From Chitinophagales bacterium (GTDB lineage: Bacteria; Bacteroidota; Bacteroidia; Chitinophagales; Chitinophagaceae): a DNA stretch of 32,076 bases. Position 1 is the stretch's first letter, and every line of letters starts with the position of its first letter. Under the pieces are notes generated by a model. The model was not told where the DNA came from. It saw only the letters and a list, made by a program, of their open reading frames with translations, and did no database searches. Of the stretch, positions 16,521 through 24,992 are shown piece by piece. The stretch spans positions 1 to 32,076 of the forward strand of contig JAATGJ010000003.1 of assembly GCA_015654695.1 (NCBI GenBank), read 5' to 3'. Made by a program: the position numbers and the translations under genes.

Positions 16521-16553
16521 AAAGCCTGTTCCGTTTTAAACGGGACAGGCTTT
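16521..16553. terminator. Bidirectional intrinsic terminator
   Basis: A 15-bp stem with one G-T wobble (16521-16535 and 16539-16553, loop TTA). It is followed on the plus strand by TTAATTTT and preceded by A-rich sequence on the other strand, so it can stop both the metalloprotease transcript and the convergent lipoprotein gene ending at 16574. Confidence 0.8.
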
Positions 16554-16573
16554 TTAATTTTCAGGTAATTATT

Positions 16574-17509
16574 CTACCGGTTATAAATAAATTCTTTTTT
16601 CCCGGCAGGCGTGATTCCGAAATTAATAAAAGTTATAAACTTGCTATTATTAAAGCCCAGCGCAACGTTTGTTATATTATTATCACTTTCAACAATAGCT
16701 CCCGTAGCGGCATCCCTCGTAATCCTCGAGTAGCTTATTTTATCGGGAACATTTTTGTAATTTTTATTCAAGGGATATGCATTATCATACAACACGCTAA
16801 ATTCTGTCAGAATAAGCGCATTGGTAAAATCAGTTTTATTGGTATAAGCATGATTGTATTCATACATATAGCTTTCTTCAATGTTTCGTTTAGTAAGAAT
16901 GTCAACTGCTCCGCAAATAAACCTGTGTTCCTGCTGGGTCGTCTTTGCAATTTTTCCCAGGTTACTGCCAGAGTTAGTATACAAGCTGGTATTTTGCCTG
17001 TTATAGGTATAGGTCTGAATCAAGGTACCCGGATCAAACCAGGTAGAGTCCCTGCTACTGCCTTTTACTTTCACCAGTAAACCCGCAGCATCATATTCAT
17101 AATTGGCGGTATCGGTTTCAAAATCTTTTTGAAGGTTGGAGACAAGTGGTTTGAATTCCCGGTAAACATTTTGAATGCGTTGGAGAGGTTTGTTATTCGC
17201 ATCCACAGTGTATTCTATTTCATCAATATAATCGAAGCCGGCGTTATGAACAGGGTCAGGCAATATGGTAACTTTATTGCTATTGTAACTTACAGTAGCA
17301 ATTGTAAGAGGAGTTTCGTTGTTTTTTGAAGATAGTAGTCTTATTATCCGGCCCGCCTGGTCATATTCAAATGAAAAATAGTAGACATCGCCGTTACCAG
17401 CATCAACATATTTTGTCTTCAGTAAACGGATTTCTCCGGAGGCTATATCATTCTTATTACATTGAATGAAAAAGAAACAGGCAGAACACAGAAGGATAAG
17501 CTTTTTCAT
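16574..17509 (-). CDS. Uncharacterised lipoprotein with YD/Rhs-like tracts
   Basis: A 311-residue lipoprotein. The ATG at 17509 gives a signal peptide MKKLILLCSACFFFIQC with lipobox Cys17. The upstream extension in the same frame (to 17578) has no signal features and is unlikely to be translated. The mature part contains YD-repeat-like strands (FEYDQAGRIIRLLSSKN, NYEYDAAGLLVKVKG), common in Bacteroidota lipoproteins of the DUF4595 type. It is probably displayed on the outer membrane or periplasmic face. No enzymatic motif is seen. It converges on the metalloprotease gene. Confidence 0.75.
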   Translation of the reverse strand: MKKLILLCSACFFFIQCNKNDIASGEIRLLKTKYVDAGNGDVYYFSFEYDQAGRIIRLLSSKNNETPLTIATVSYNSNKVTILPDPVHNAGFDYIDEIEYTVDANNKPLQRIQNVYREFKPLVSNLQKDFETDTANYEYDAAGLLVKVKGSSRDSTWFDPGTLIQTYTYNRQNTSLYTNSGSNLGKIAKTTQQEHRFICGAVDILTKRNIEESYMYEYNHAYTNKTDFTNALILTEFSVLYDNAYPLNKNYKNVPDKISYSRITRDAATGAIVESDNNITNVALGFNNSKFITFINFGITPAGKKEFIYNR

Positions 17510-17630
17510 AAAAATGGTTTGGTTAAATAAAGGTAAAACATAGTGATTATAATAACAACCGGCGTTGCCCGGGTTCAAAGCTGGCAGAATAGGATGGGAA
17601 TGTCCCTGTCAGTAAGAAGGGTAATAAAAA

Positions 17631-17651
17631 AGCCGGTTGTTTAAACCGGCT
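17631..17651 (-). terminator. Intrinsic terminator of the Spy-like gene
   Basis: An 8-bp stem AGCCGGTT (17631-17638) / AACCGGCT (17644-17651) with a 5-nt loop. On the minus strand the stem is followed by TTTTTATTA, a clear U-tract, just beyond the stop of the small exported protein at 17679. Confidence 0.8.
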
Positions 17652-17678
17652 CTTAACAATAGATTATTATTCAAATTT

Positions 17679-18050
17679 TCAGGAACCACCGGGTTTCGTA
17701 CCCTTGTCTTTCTTCTTTTTCTCTACCAGTTCTTTGTACTTTGCCTGTTGTTCCGGGGTAAAAAATTCAAAGAAACTGGCTTCCTTTTCTTTTTTCAAAG
17801 CCATTTTCTTTTCTTTCTGAGCTTCCTGGCTCAATCCGGCGTCCTGTGTAATGACATCTATCTTATCGTTGTATTCCTTATTCACAGCGTCGAATTTTAC
17901 AACCTGTTCATCAGTCAGTTTTAGTTCATCTTTGATCTTTTTTTCCCATTCAAGGCGATCTTTTTTGTGATCTTTTTGAACGGGAGGTTGTGCCATTACC
18001 GCAGTAGCTGCTATAGCGGTAACGATCATTAATAACATTAATTTTTTCAT
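17679..18050 (-). CDS. Small exported Spy/CpxP-like protein
   Basis: A 123-residue exported protein; start at the ATG at 18050, which yields the signal peptide MKKLMLLMIVTAIAATAVMA. The frame is open further upstream (to 18188) but without a signal-like N-terminus. The mature protein is Lys/Glu-rich and helical with LTxxQ-like motifs (LKLTDEQVVKFDAV, FFTPEQQAKYKEL), as in periplasmic Spy/CpxP-type chaperone-like proteins. This family assignment is suggestive, not certain. A terminator hairpin follows the gene. Confidence 0.7.
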   Translation of the reverse strand: MKKLMLLMIVTAIAATAVMAQPPVQKDHKKDRLEWEKKIKDELKLTDEQVVKFDAVNKEYNDKIDVITQDAGLSQEAQKEKKMALKKEKEASFFEFFTPEQQAKYKELVEKKKKDKGTKPGGS

Positions 18051-18356
18051 AATGATAAATTTTAAAATGAATAAAAAAGGTAAAATATGATCAGGAGATA
18101 AAGAACTCAACCGGGATATAATAAGTCGAAAAAATGATGCCAATTCATAAAATGGTGAATAAATACATGGAAGTTCCTGGATGAACAATTAAGGCTGCCA
18201 ATGAGGATAATATTCCCCGGGGTTTTAATTTTAGTGTTATACAGTTTATAAACGGAATAGCAATGAATGGAGGAAACATTTTGATACATACCCGGGGTCT
18301 GTTAAAAAATCTTTAACACTTCTTTCGGGTAACCGGATAATTTTTATTTTGCATCT

Positions 18357-18809
18357 GTGTACACCAAACAGGAAGTATCTCTTATTAAAAAAAGATTCTG
18401 GACAAATTTTGGCCAGTATATGCGGCCGGTTGCCGGTGCCGGTGACAATAAAGTGAACTGGCTGAACTATAATACCGGTATACGTCATATTTATTTCAGG
18501 ATGGATGCCGGAAATAACAACGCCACTATTGCCATTGAATTAAAGCATGCAGATGAGACGCTGCGACAGCATTATTTTGAGCGGTTGAAACAAGTAAAGC
18601 ATTTGCTGGAGCAAAGTATGGGTGAAGCATGGGATTGGCAAAGCCGGCAAAAAGATGAAGATGGAAATATCGTTAGCCGCATCAGCAAAACAATAGAAGG
18701 CGTAAATATTTTTAATGAACCTGATTGGCCGACTATTATTTCTTTCCTGAAACCCCGTATGATAACGTTGGATGAATTTTGGGTGATGGTAAATGATGGA
18801 CTGGAATAA
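18357..18809 (+). CDS. DUF4268 domain protein
   Basis: A 150-residue protein with the DUF4268 pattern across its whole length: MYTKQEVSLIKKRFWTNFGQYM at the N-terminus, then the IYFRMDAGNNNATIAIEL strand pair and a central helix with a conserved W-D-W (AWDWQ). The family is sometimes found attached to or beside restriction-type nucleases, but stand-alone members such as this have no assigned role. The start is a GTG; the residues that follow it match the usual family start, supporting it. A TATTTTG box ends only 5 bp upstream of the GTG. Confidence 0.85.
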   Translation: MYTKQEVSLIKKRFWTNFGQYMRPVAGAGDNKVNWLNYNTGIRHIYFRMDAGNNNATIAIELKHADETLRQHYFERLKQVKHLLEQSMGEAWDWQSRQKDEDGNIVSRISKTIEGVNIFNEPDWPTIISFLKPRMITLDEFWVMVNDGLE

Positions 18810-19231
18810 CAACCAGCATAAACATCTTTTAGCAACTACTAAATGCAGGGAATCCGGTTGTTAGTGAGAGAAACGCCAACAACTGAGTGTTTTTTTGAGA
18901 ACACCTGTCGGCAGAAAGACACTGATACAAAGTGAGTATTTGCCCAATATAGTCATAGCCTGCAGTTAAGCTCGCAGCATTTTGCAATATATAAATGCAG
19001 GACTAAAGGTTTTTGAATTCTTGTTCTGAATTGTCCTGTTTCTAAGGGTAATTAACTAGCCGGTCGAAAGTTGCAAACTTCTGATTGTCTTCGAATGGTT
19101 TTTTATTATAACAAACACCCGGGATAACAGAGTACCAGGTTGTTTTGATGACCGGCATATAAAAATTTTAAAAGGCCCGCAGTGATGGGCCTTTTAAAAT
19201 GAATGTCTTATCAGAAATGTTTCTTTATAAA
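18810..19231. other. Gene-poor interval after the DUF4268 gene
   Basis: About 420 bp without a convincing ORF on either strand. A weak hairpin (GTTGTT 18857-18862 / AACAAC 18878-18883) followed by a run of seven T (18890-18896) may terminate the DUF4268 transcript. The right end holds the 14-bp terminator at 19165-19200. No repeat, tRNA or promoter was recognised in the middle. Confidence 0.5.
19165..19200 (-). terminator. Intrinsic terminator of the outer-membrane protein gene
   Basis: A perfect 14-bp stem (ATTTTAAAAGGCCC at 19165-19178, complement at 19187-19200) with an 8-nt loop. On the minus strand the stem ends in a T-rich run, just past the stop at 19232. Confidence 0.8.
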
Positions 19232-19876
19232 TTAATAGTCGCTGTTAGAGCCAAGTGGAATTTTTACTCCCAGAGTAAGTATAAAATGGGTGGGTATTAC
19301 ATTTTCAACGTAATAGTTATTAACTTGATTGGCGGGCAAAGCCAGGCCCGCTTCTGCAAAAATTACCGGCATACCAATTTTATATTCTCCCCCTAATCCC
19401 AGGTTTATTGTAAACCCGTTTTCATTGGATTTTTCAATCTGGTCTTGTGGGTATTTGTAAGTATTATGATCATAATTCCCACTTATATCTTCCTTATAAC
19501 CGACCAGGACAAGTCCAGCGCCAAATTGACCATAAAAGCTTCCGGCTGTTTCATCATTGCCAATGAATTTATAGTTGGCCATCAGCGTGAAGGTTTTAAA
19601 ATTGTACTTGATATTGGAGGGCACATTAATGGTATTCCCAAGGTCATCCATAATCATAACAGAGCTGCTTTCTTTGATAGGAAGACCATAAGTAAAGCCG
19701 AAATGTGCTGAAATTTTTTCACTGGGTTGATAGCCCACACGTATTTGTGCACCCGGTGTAGATTTGCCGAAATCACCTTTGTAGGCGGTATAGTTTGCGG
19801 CCGCGCCAATTGAAAATTGCGAAAATACGCTTGAAGTGATACATGTAAAGAGACATCCAAAGTAAATTGTTTTCAT
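19232..19876 (-). CDS. Outer-membrane beta-barrel protein (porin-family-like)
   Basis: A 214-residue outer-membrane-type beta-barrel protein with a signal peptide (about 1-19, ending SSVFSQ). It has alternating hydrophobic/polar strands: FSIGAAANYTAYKGDFG, QIRVGYQPSEKISAHFGFTYG, FTLMANYKFIG, FYGQFGAGLVLVGYK and the C-terminal strand FILTLGVKIPLG. This matches the PorT/OmpW-like small barrels used as structural or receptor proteins in Bacteroidota. No ligand can be assigned. It is terminated by a strong hairpin and faces no obvious operon partner. A weak -7-like box (TAGTTTAG on the minus strand) lies 24 bp upstream. Confidence 0.78.
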   Translation of the reverse strand: MKTIYFGCLFTCITSSVFSQFSIGAAANYTAYKGDFGKSTPGAQIRVGYQPSEKISAHFGFTYGLPIKESSSVMIMDDLGNTINVPSNIKYNFKTFTLMANYKFIGNDETAGSFYGQFGAGLVLVGYKEDISGNYDHNTYKYPQDQIEKSNENGFTINLGLGGEYKIGMPVIFAEAGLALPANQVNNYYVENVIPTHFILTLGVKIPLGSNSDY

Positions 19877-20185
19877 AAAGTTGTGTGTTTATAATTTGGC
19901 CTAAACTAGTCCAGCGATGCCGGAATATGAAATGGGAAGGAAAGAAGTTGATTTGAGTTAATTTATTGAACCAGCCGGTTTTTTTACTGTGTATCAACTT
20001 CTACATGTCAGGGCTTCTGCTGTGCTGGTATTGCGTGATCCGTTAGTCCGAACTGTTGGCGGGTAAAGTTAATGCAGTTGATGTTATATCCAGTTGCCGG
20101 GCTTCATTCGTTCAGCCCGGTCTGCAGATGGTAAGCGAACGGGACGACCAGTATATATTCGTCACCCAACATAGAAAACTTCATG
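19877..20185. other. Structured non-coding interval
   Basis: About 309 bp without an ORF. From 20045 it contains a block bounded by a 9-bp inverted repeat AGTCCGAAC/GTTCGGACT (20045-20053, 20192-20200; the right arm lies within the last codons of the next gene). Inside is a 7-bp hairpin CCGGGCT/AGCCCGG (20097-20103/20114-20120) and a further CAACAT/ATGTT pair near 20168-20186. See findings. Confidence 0.55.
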
Positions 20186-20987
20186 TTAGCGGTTCGGACT
20201 TTGTTTTAAATAGTTGCCATAGTCAATATTGACATTTGCAATTTTGTCTAAATCTTTAAGCCATTCGTCTTCTAATTCCTTCTTTGATATGCCATATATC
20301 ATCTTTATGTCTTTGAATCCCCGAATCCATAATTCTTTCATTTTTGCTTTACCATATTTGGATAACAAAAAACTTGTGAAGCTTCCGATTTGCGGATAGG
20401 CGATCATGGGGTCTAGTAAATAAAACGTTTTTGAAAGGGTAGAAATTTTAAACAATTTATTATTGTCCTTTAAATTCTTAGCCAAAGAATCAATTTGATA
20501 GCCACTCCATTTGTTGTCATAATACACGGCCAGGCCCTCACTGAACCAATTATCGGCCGGCCTTCCCCAAATGTGAAATGCGTAATAATGTGCCAACTCA
20601 TGTTTGGTAGCTAATAAGTAATCCCTGCTGTTCAAAAAAATTGCAATATCGCTTTCTGGAATTGCAAATCCCTGTACTTCAAACCCAAGAATACGTAATA
20701 TCTTTTCTTTCGTATCAACTATAACAATATTAGCGGTATCGTAAAACATTTCGTCTCCGAGAAAGCAAATAATATCTTTTCGTTTAAGTTCAAAATCATT
20801 TTTGATATAATCAATAGCCTGGTCAGCATACTGATTATCTTCTACAAAAAAAATTAAAAAATTTTGTTTGATGTTTTTTCCAAATTAGTTTCGATTTCGT
20901 TAATATATCATTCAACCTTTTGTTGTCTGCCTGGGAAAAGACTGAAACAGAAAGGAGAGATATTGCAAATATTAAAATGAGTCGCAT
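20186..20987 (-). pseudogene. Gluzincin-like metallopeptidase gene with a homopolymer frameshift
   Basis: An exported zinc-peptidase-like gene broken by one extra base. The intact 3' part (20186-20749) contains HELAH, then FSEGLAVY about 20 residues later, the gluzincin spacing of catalytic HExxH plus a distal Glu ligand. Upstream, a second frame starts at ATG 20987 with a signal peptide (MRLILIFAISLLSVSVFSQ) and runs to the T8 tract (A8 on the plus strand, 20846-20853). Removing one T joins the frames into one reading frame of 266 residues with sensible sequence across the junction. So the gene is 802 bp where 801 would be in frame. It could be a sequencing error in the homopolymer, a slippage-controlled gene or a real pseudogene. 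Substrate unknown. Confidence 0.75.
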
Positions 20988-21127
20988 TTTGTTTACCAGG
21001 TAATATACATTGAGGGCTGTTGCAGCCTGACCGATAATGTCTGTATTGGCGTTATTATTTGTTCCAAATCTAATTAACTTTCAATCAAAAAGGGAACAAG
21101 CATTCCTTTAACAGGGTAGCGAACCGA

Positions 21128-21157
21128 ACTCCGATCGGAGTCTTTCACTTCGCTCCG
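21128..21157. repeat. 14-bp perfect palindrome upstream of lepA
   Basis: ACTCCGATCGGAGT at 21128-21141 is a perfect 14-bp palindrome. CTCCG at 21153-21157 can also pair with CGGAG at 21136-21140, giving an alternative stem. It lies between the frameshifted gene and lepA. It may be a regulator site or an intergenic palindromic repeat; no function can be assigned. Confidence 0.5.
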
Positions 21158-21230
21158 GCTAAGCTTACCAGGCATAATGACGAGGGCCAACGCACTGCCA
21201 AACAATGCCTTTAAAACCGCCTAAAAGGCT

Positions 21231-21238
21231 TACCTTCG
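21231..21238 (+). promoter_or_regulatory. Candidate -7 box for lepA
   Basis: TACCTTCG at 21231-21238 differs from TAnnTTTG at one position and lies 28 bp upstream of the lepA ATG. No clear TTG -33 element is seen about 20 bp further upstream. Confidence 0.45.
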
Positions 21239-21266
21239 CCCCCTTGAAAAAAGAGGTAAAACTTAC

Positions 21267-23060
21267 ATGAAGAATATCCGAAATTTCTGCATCATCGCAC
21301 ATATTGACCACGGCAAATCCACCCTGGCTGACCGTCTTTTGCAAAGCACCGGTACCATCAGCGACCGCGATATGATGGAACAGGTGCTCGATGATATGGA
21401 CCTGGAAAGAGAGAAGGGCATTACCATTAAAAGCCACGCCATCCAGATCAATTACAAACATAAAAACGGCGTAGAGTATATCCTCAACCTGATAGATACT
21501 CCCGGTCATGTTGACTTCAGCTATGAAGTGAGCCGTGCATTAGCCGCCTGCGAAGGTTGTTTGCTGCTGGTAGATGCATCACAGGGCATACAGGCGCAGA
21601 CGATCAGCAATTTATACCTCGCTATTGATAATGACCTTGAGATCATTCCTATCATCAACAAGATAGATATGGACGGTGCGATGGTGGAAGAAGTGCAGGA
21701 CCAGATCATTGAGCTGATAGGTTGTAAGAAAGAAGAGATTTTACTGGCGAGTGCAAGAACAGGGCTGGGTGTTCCTGAAATCCTGGAAGCTATTGTAGAA
21801 AAAATTCCCGCACCGGTAGGTAATCCCGATGCGCCATTGCAGGCGCTGGTATTTGACAGCGTGTTCAATAGTTTTCGCGGTATCATTGTTTACTATCGTA
21901 TTTTAAATGGTTCAATAAGGAAGAACGACCAGGTAAGATTTGTTTCTACCGGCCAGCAGTATGGCGCCGATGAAGTGGGTATCCTGAAATTAAAAATGAC
22001 CCCCAAAGATTCTGTGGGTTGCGGCGATGTGGGTTATATCATTACGGGCATCAAGAACGCAAAAGAAGTAAGAGTGGGTGATACACTAACAGTGGCCAGC
22101 AATCCCAATCCAGAGATGATCAAAGGATTTGTGGAAGTGAAGCCGATGGTATTTGCCGGTATATTCCCGGTTAATACAGATGACTTTGAAGAGTTGCGTG
22201 ATTGCATGGATAAGCTGCAACTGAATGATGCTTCATTAACGTTCGAACTGGAAACATCACAGGCCCTTGGTTTTGGTTTCCGTTGCGGCTTCCTCGGTAT
22301 GCTGCACATGGAGATCATACAGGAACGTTTGGAAAGGGAGTTTAACCAGACTGTTATTACCACGGTTCCCAACGTTAGTTTTATCGCCTATACTACAAAG
22401 GGGGAGAAGGTGATCGTAAACAATCCTACGCAGATGCCCGACCCGGTAAAAATAGACAGGATAGAAGAACCGTTTATCAAAGCACAGATCATTACCAAGC
22501 CTGAATATATCGGCAATATCATGACGCTTTGCCTCGGCAAACGCGGTATATTAATTAATCAAAGTTACCTGACCACTACAAGGGTGGAACTGGTTTTTGA
22601 AATGCCATTAACGGAAATCGTATTCGATTTCTACGATAAATTAAAAAGCTCTACCCGTGGTTATGCATCCTTCGATTATCATCCCATTGAATACAGGGAC
22701 AGTGATATTGTAAAGATGGATATACTACTGAACGGCGATAAAGTGGATGCATTAAGCGCATTGATCCACCGCAGCAAGGGACAGGAATTTGGCCGTAAGC
22801 TGTGTGAAAAATTAAAAGAGCTGGTACCGCGTCAGCAATTCCAGATAGCGATACAGGCGGCCATCGGCGCTAAGGTAATAGCAAGAGAAACCATCTCGGC
22901 TATGCGTAAGGATGTAACCGCTAAATGTTATGGCGGTGATATCAGCCGTAAACGGAAATTATTAGAGAAGCAGAAAGAAGGTAAGAAACGTATGCGGCAG
23001 ATAGGTAATGTGGAAGTGCCTCAGGAGGCTTTCCTCGCAGTATTGAAGTTAGATGATTGA
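21267..23060 (+). CDS. lepA: Elongation factor 4 (LepA), ribosome back-translocase GTPase
   Basis: Elongation factor 4, 597 residues, the usual length. This translational GTPase acts on the ribosome; in characterised bacteria it catalyses back-translocation and supports 30S biogenesis under stress. The G motifs are clear: AHIDHGKST (11-19), DTPGH, and NKID. They are followed by domain II, the EF-G-like domains III and V, and the LepA-specific C-terminal domain ending in [20 protein letters not shown], rich in basic residues. The start [10 protein letters not shown] matches the family. Upstream is a -7-like box; the next gene starts more than 100 bp downstream, so it is probably monocistronic. 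Confidence 0.97.
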   Translation: MKNIRNFCIIAHIDHGKSTLADRLLQSTGTISDRDMMEQVLDDMDLEREKGITIKSHAIQINYKHKNGVEYILNLIDTPGHVDFSYEVSRALAACEGCLLLVDASQGIQAQTISNLYLAIDNDLEIIPIINKIDMDGAMVEEVQDQIIELIGCKKEEILLASARTGLGVPEILEAIVEKIPAPVGNPDAPLQALVFDSVFNSFRGIIVYYRILNGSIRKNDQVRFVSTGQQYGADEVGILKLKMTPKDSVGCGDVGYIITGIKNAKEVRVGDTLTVASNPNPEMIKGFVEVKPMVFAGIFPVNTDDFEELRDCMDKLQLNDASLTFELETSQALGFGFRCGFLGMLHMEIIQERLEREFNQTVITTVPNVSFIAYTTKGEKVIVNNPTQMPDPVKIDRIEEPFIKAQIITKPEYIGNIMTLCLGKRGILINQSYLTTTRVELVFEMPLTEIVFDFYDKLKSSTRGYASFDYHPIEYRDSDIVKMDILLNGDKVDALSALIHRSKGQEFGRKLCEKLKELVPRQQFQIAIQAAIGAKVIARETISAMRKDVTAKCYGGDISRKRKLLEKQKEGKKRMRQIGNVEVPQEAFLAVLKLDD

Positions 23061-23162
23061 GCAGTGAACAGTCAATGGTAAATACGTTAAACTGGCATCA
23101 ACGATTCATGACCTGTTTTTATTGATGATAGTTTGTTATTTCCTTATTAGGATTATGATCTG

Positions 23163-23170
23163 TAAATTTG
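23163..23170 (+). promoter_or_regulatory. -7 box immediately upstream of the MntA-like gene
   Basis: TAAATTTG at 23163-23170 is an exact TAnnTTTG match. It ends 6 bp before the ATG at 23177, so the transcript would carry almost no leader. A TTTG at 23132-23135 is present but 27 bp away, longer than the usual spacer. Confidence 0.45.
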
Positions 23171-23176
23171 GTATTG

Positions 23177-23467
23177 ATGTACACTCTTGATCAAATATTG
23201 AAAATTCTCAGGGAAAAAAAGCCTGACCTGCAGAAACGCTATCCCATTTCTGAGCTGGGGGTTTTTGGCTCTTATGCAAGAGGAGACAATAATGAGAACA
23301 GCGATATAGATATATTGGTAGATTTTAATGGCAGGATCGGTATTAAATTTATTTTGCTGGCGCATGAGCTTGAGGATACTTTCAGGATGAAAATTGATCT
23401 TGTTTCCCGTGGTGGTATCAAACCCAAGTATCTTCCTTATGTTGAAAAAAGCCTGATCCATGTCTGA
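23177..23467 (+). CDS. MntA-like minimal nucleotidyltransferase (antitoxin of MntA-HepT)
   Basis: Minimal nucleotidyltransferase of 96 residues, the MntA antitoxin class. The nucleotidyltransferase signature GSX10DXD is present (Gly31, Ser32, then Asp43 and Asp45), and the third acidic position fits the later KIDLV strand. In characterised MntA-HepT pairs, MntA transfers AMP groups to a Tyr of HepT and so neutralises it. The frame is open from a TTG at 23168, but the ATG at 23177 is a better start and begins the family-like MYTLDQILKIL. It overlaps the HepT-like gene by 8 bp. Confidence 0.9.
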   Translation: MYTLDQILKILREKKPDLQKRYPISELGVFGSYARGDNNENSDIDILVDFNGRIGIKFILLAHELEDTFRMKIDLVSRGGIKPKYLPYVEKSLIHV

Positions 23468-23807
23468 AAGGAGTCATATTCTTTTGCTTCAGGACATCCT
23501 TATTGCTATTGGAAATATAAAGTCTTACACAAAAGATATTTCACTGGATACATACCTGGCCGATCTTAAAACAAAACATGCGGTTGAAAGAAATTTCTCT
23601 ATCATTGGTGAGGCCGTAGCACGGTTAGATAATTCCTTAAAAGAAGAATTTCCTCATATCAACTGGAGGCAGGTAAAAGATTTCAGGAATATTATTATAC
23701 ATGATTATTTCGGTATTGACGATACAATAGTTTGGGATATTATTCAATTTGATCTTGATCAGCTACATGTGGATATCCGTGAGGTTATTGAAAAGACGGA
23801 AGAATGA
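23460..23807 (+). CDS. HepT-like HEPN-domain protein (DUF86, toxin of MntA-HepT)
   Basis: HEPN-domain protein of 115 residues, the HepT/DUF86 class. It carries the RX4HXY motif: Arg76, His81, Tyr83 in FRNIIIHDYFG. Arg and His form the ribonuclease site of HEPN toxins, and the Tyr is the residue AMPylated by MntA in characterised systems. Predicted all-helical and cytoplasmic. It overlaps the MntA-like gene by 8 bp, so the pair is translationally coupled and forms a type VII toxin-antitoxin module. No promoter is visible between them. Confidence 0.9.
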   Translation: MSERSHILLLQDILIAIGNIKSYTKDISLDTYLADLKTKHAVERNFSIIGEAVARLDNSLKEEFPHINWRQVKDFRNIIIHDYFGIDDTIVWDIIQFDLDQLHVDIREVIEKTEE

Positions 23808-23859
23808 TTCAACTACGCATGATCATTAATTAATTTCTGGCCATATTACCTTTTTTGAC

Positions 23860-24870
23860 TCAGTTATCGTAATTGACCGGCAGCTTTTCCTTCGTTTTAT
23901 TCTTATCCGATTTTTCCTGTAGTTTCTTTTCGTCTTTCTTTCCTTTCTGATCCAGGATCGGATCGCCCATAGGCGGTCTGCCAAGATAGGCATCGGCCCC
24001 GGTCATATCCGCTTTATAGTCGAAGGCTTTATCCAGGTGCATCCATTTACCATTTTCCCATTTGAAGGCTTCATTATCACCATCGGGAATATAGGACCAT
24101 TTATTATCAGGCTCATCTGTTTCTGATATCAGGTGGTCAACCAGTATGACATCAAGATCAGGAATATAATTGGCCAGTACCCTTGCATCTTTTTTATATT
24201 CCAGGCTGAAGCGATAACGGGTCTTTTGCGGGATACTGTCTTTTGCATAACTGAAATAAGAACCGCCAAAAACCGGTTCATTCTTTTCATTGAATGTAAG
24301 TACCTCTATCCATTTCTTGCTGCTCATTATACTATGATTATCAAAACCGAATAAAGTGTAATAATTCTTACCGTTATACTGCGTCTTTATTATGTTGTAA
24401 TAAACTGCACCTATCCAGTTTGTTTTGGTACGGACAGAGTCATCGGCATTATCGGTGAATTCAGAATTATCTGTCAAAGGGATCAGTTTCAGCGAGCCAT
24501 CTTTCGTAGCTAATTGTATAGCTCCTTTTTGCCGCGAATAATAATCATCAAAAGCAAGGTTCCAGGTGAAGATGCGGAAACTGCTGTCAGGAGCATATAG
24601 TTTGGACATACCTAATACAGCATCAAACGGGTAATAAAAAGAATTTTTGATCTTTAATGCCCTCACCAGGATACGTGTTACAAAACTGTCTGCGATCATA
24701 CGGGTTTTTGTCGCCGAATCAGTGACCATATAACGGGCATACACTTTCAGGGTATCTTCTTTGGCCCTTAGTTTTTTCAGGTCAGCGGCACTGATATTTT
24801 TTTGTGAAACAGCAACCTGGGATAATAATAAAAGCATAATTGCTGCCAGCGGAAATTTTGCAAGTATCAT
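23860..24870 (-). CDS. Conserved exported protein of unknown function
   Basis: A 336-residue exported protein: signal peptide from the ATG at 24870 (MILAKFPLAAIMLLLLSQVAVSQ); an upstream in-frame extension to 24939 has no signal character. The mature part is beta-rich and includes FYYPFDAVLGMSKLYAPDSSFRIFTW and YYTLFGFDNHSIMSSKKWIEVL, then a DPILDQKGKKDEKK-type Lys/Asp-rich tail that looks disordered. Relatives are frequent in Bacteroidota. No enzymatic motif is seen. It is the last gene of the heptose-cluster strand (122-bp gap), so its membership in that operon is uncertain. Confidence 0.7.
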   Translation of the reverse strand: MILAKFPLAAIMLLLLSQVAVSQKNISAADLKKLRAKEDTLKVYARYMVTDSATKTRMIADSFVTRILVRALKIKNSFYYPFDAVLGMSKLYAPDSSFRIFTWNLAFDDYYSRQKGAIQLATKDGSLKLIPLTDNSEFTDNADDSVRTKTNWIGAVYYNIIKTQYNGKNYYTLFGFDNHSIMSSKKWIEVLTFNEKNEPVFGGSYFSYAKDSIPQKTRYRFSLEYKKDARVLANYIPDLDVILVDHLISETDEPDNKWSYIPDGDNEAFKWENGKWMHLDKAFDYKADMTGADAYLGRPPMGDPILDQKGKKDEKKLQEKSDKNKTKEKLPVNYDN

Positions 24871-24992
24871 TTTCACAGATATAGTTTGAATTTGTAAGTG
24901 TAAAAGTAGGTCATCCTTCTGACGTTTGTCCAAAACCACAGGTTGCCCGGTTAGGGAGATAACGGAGGAAACCCCGTAAAATTTTGTGAAGA

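Noticed and set aside
20045-20200. Integron attC site
   Set aside because: The GTTRRRY and RYYYAAC cores do not line up at both ends and no integrase or further cassettes are seen; kept only as a structured block.
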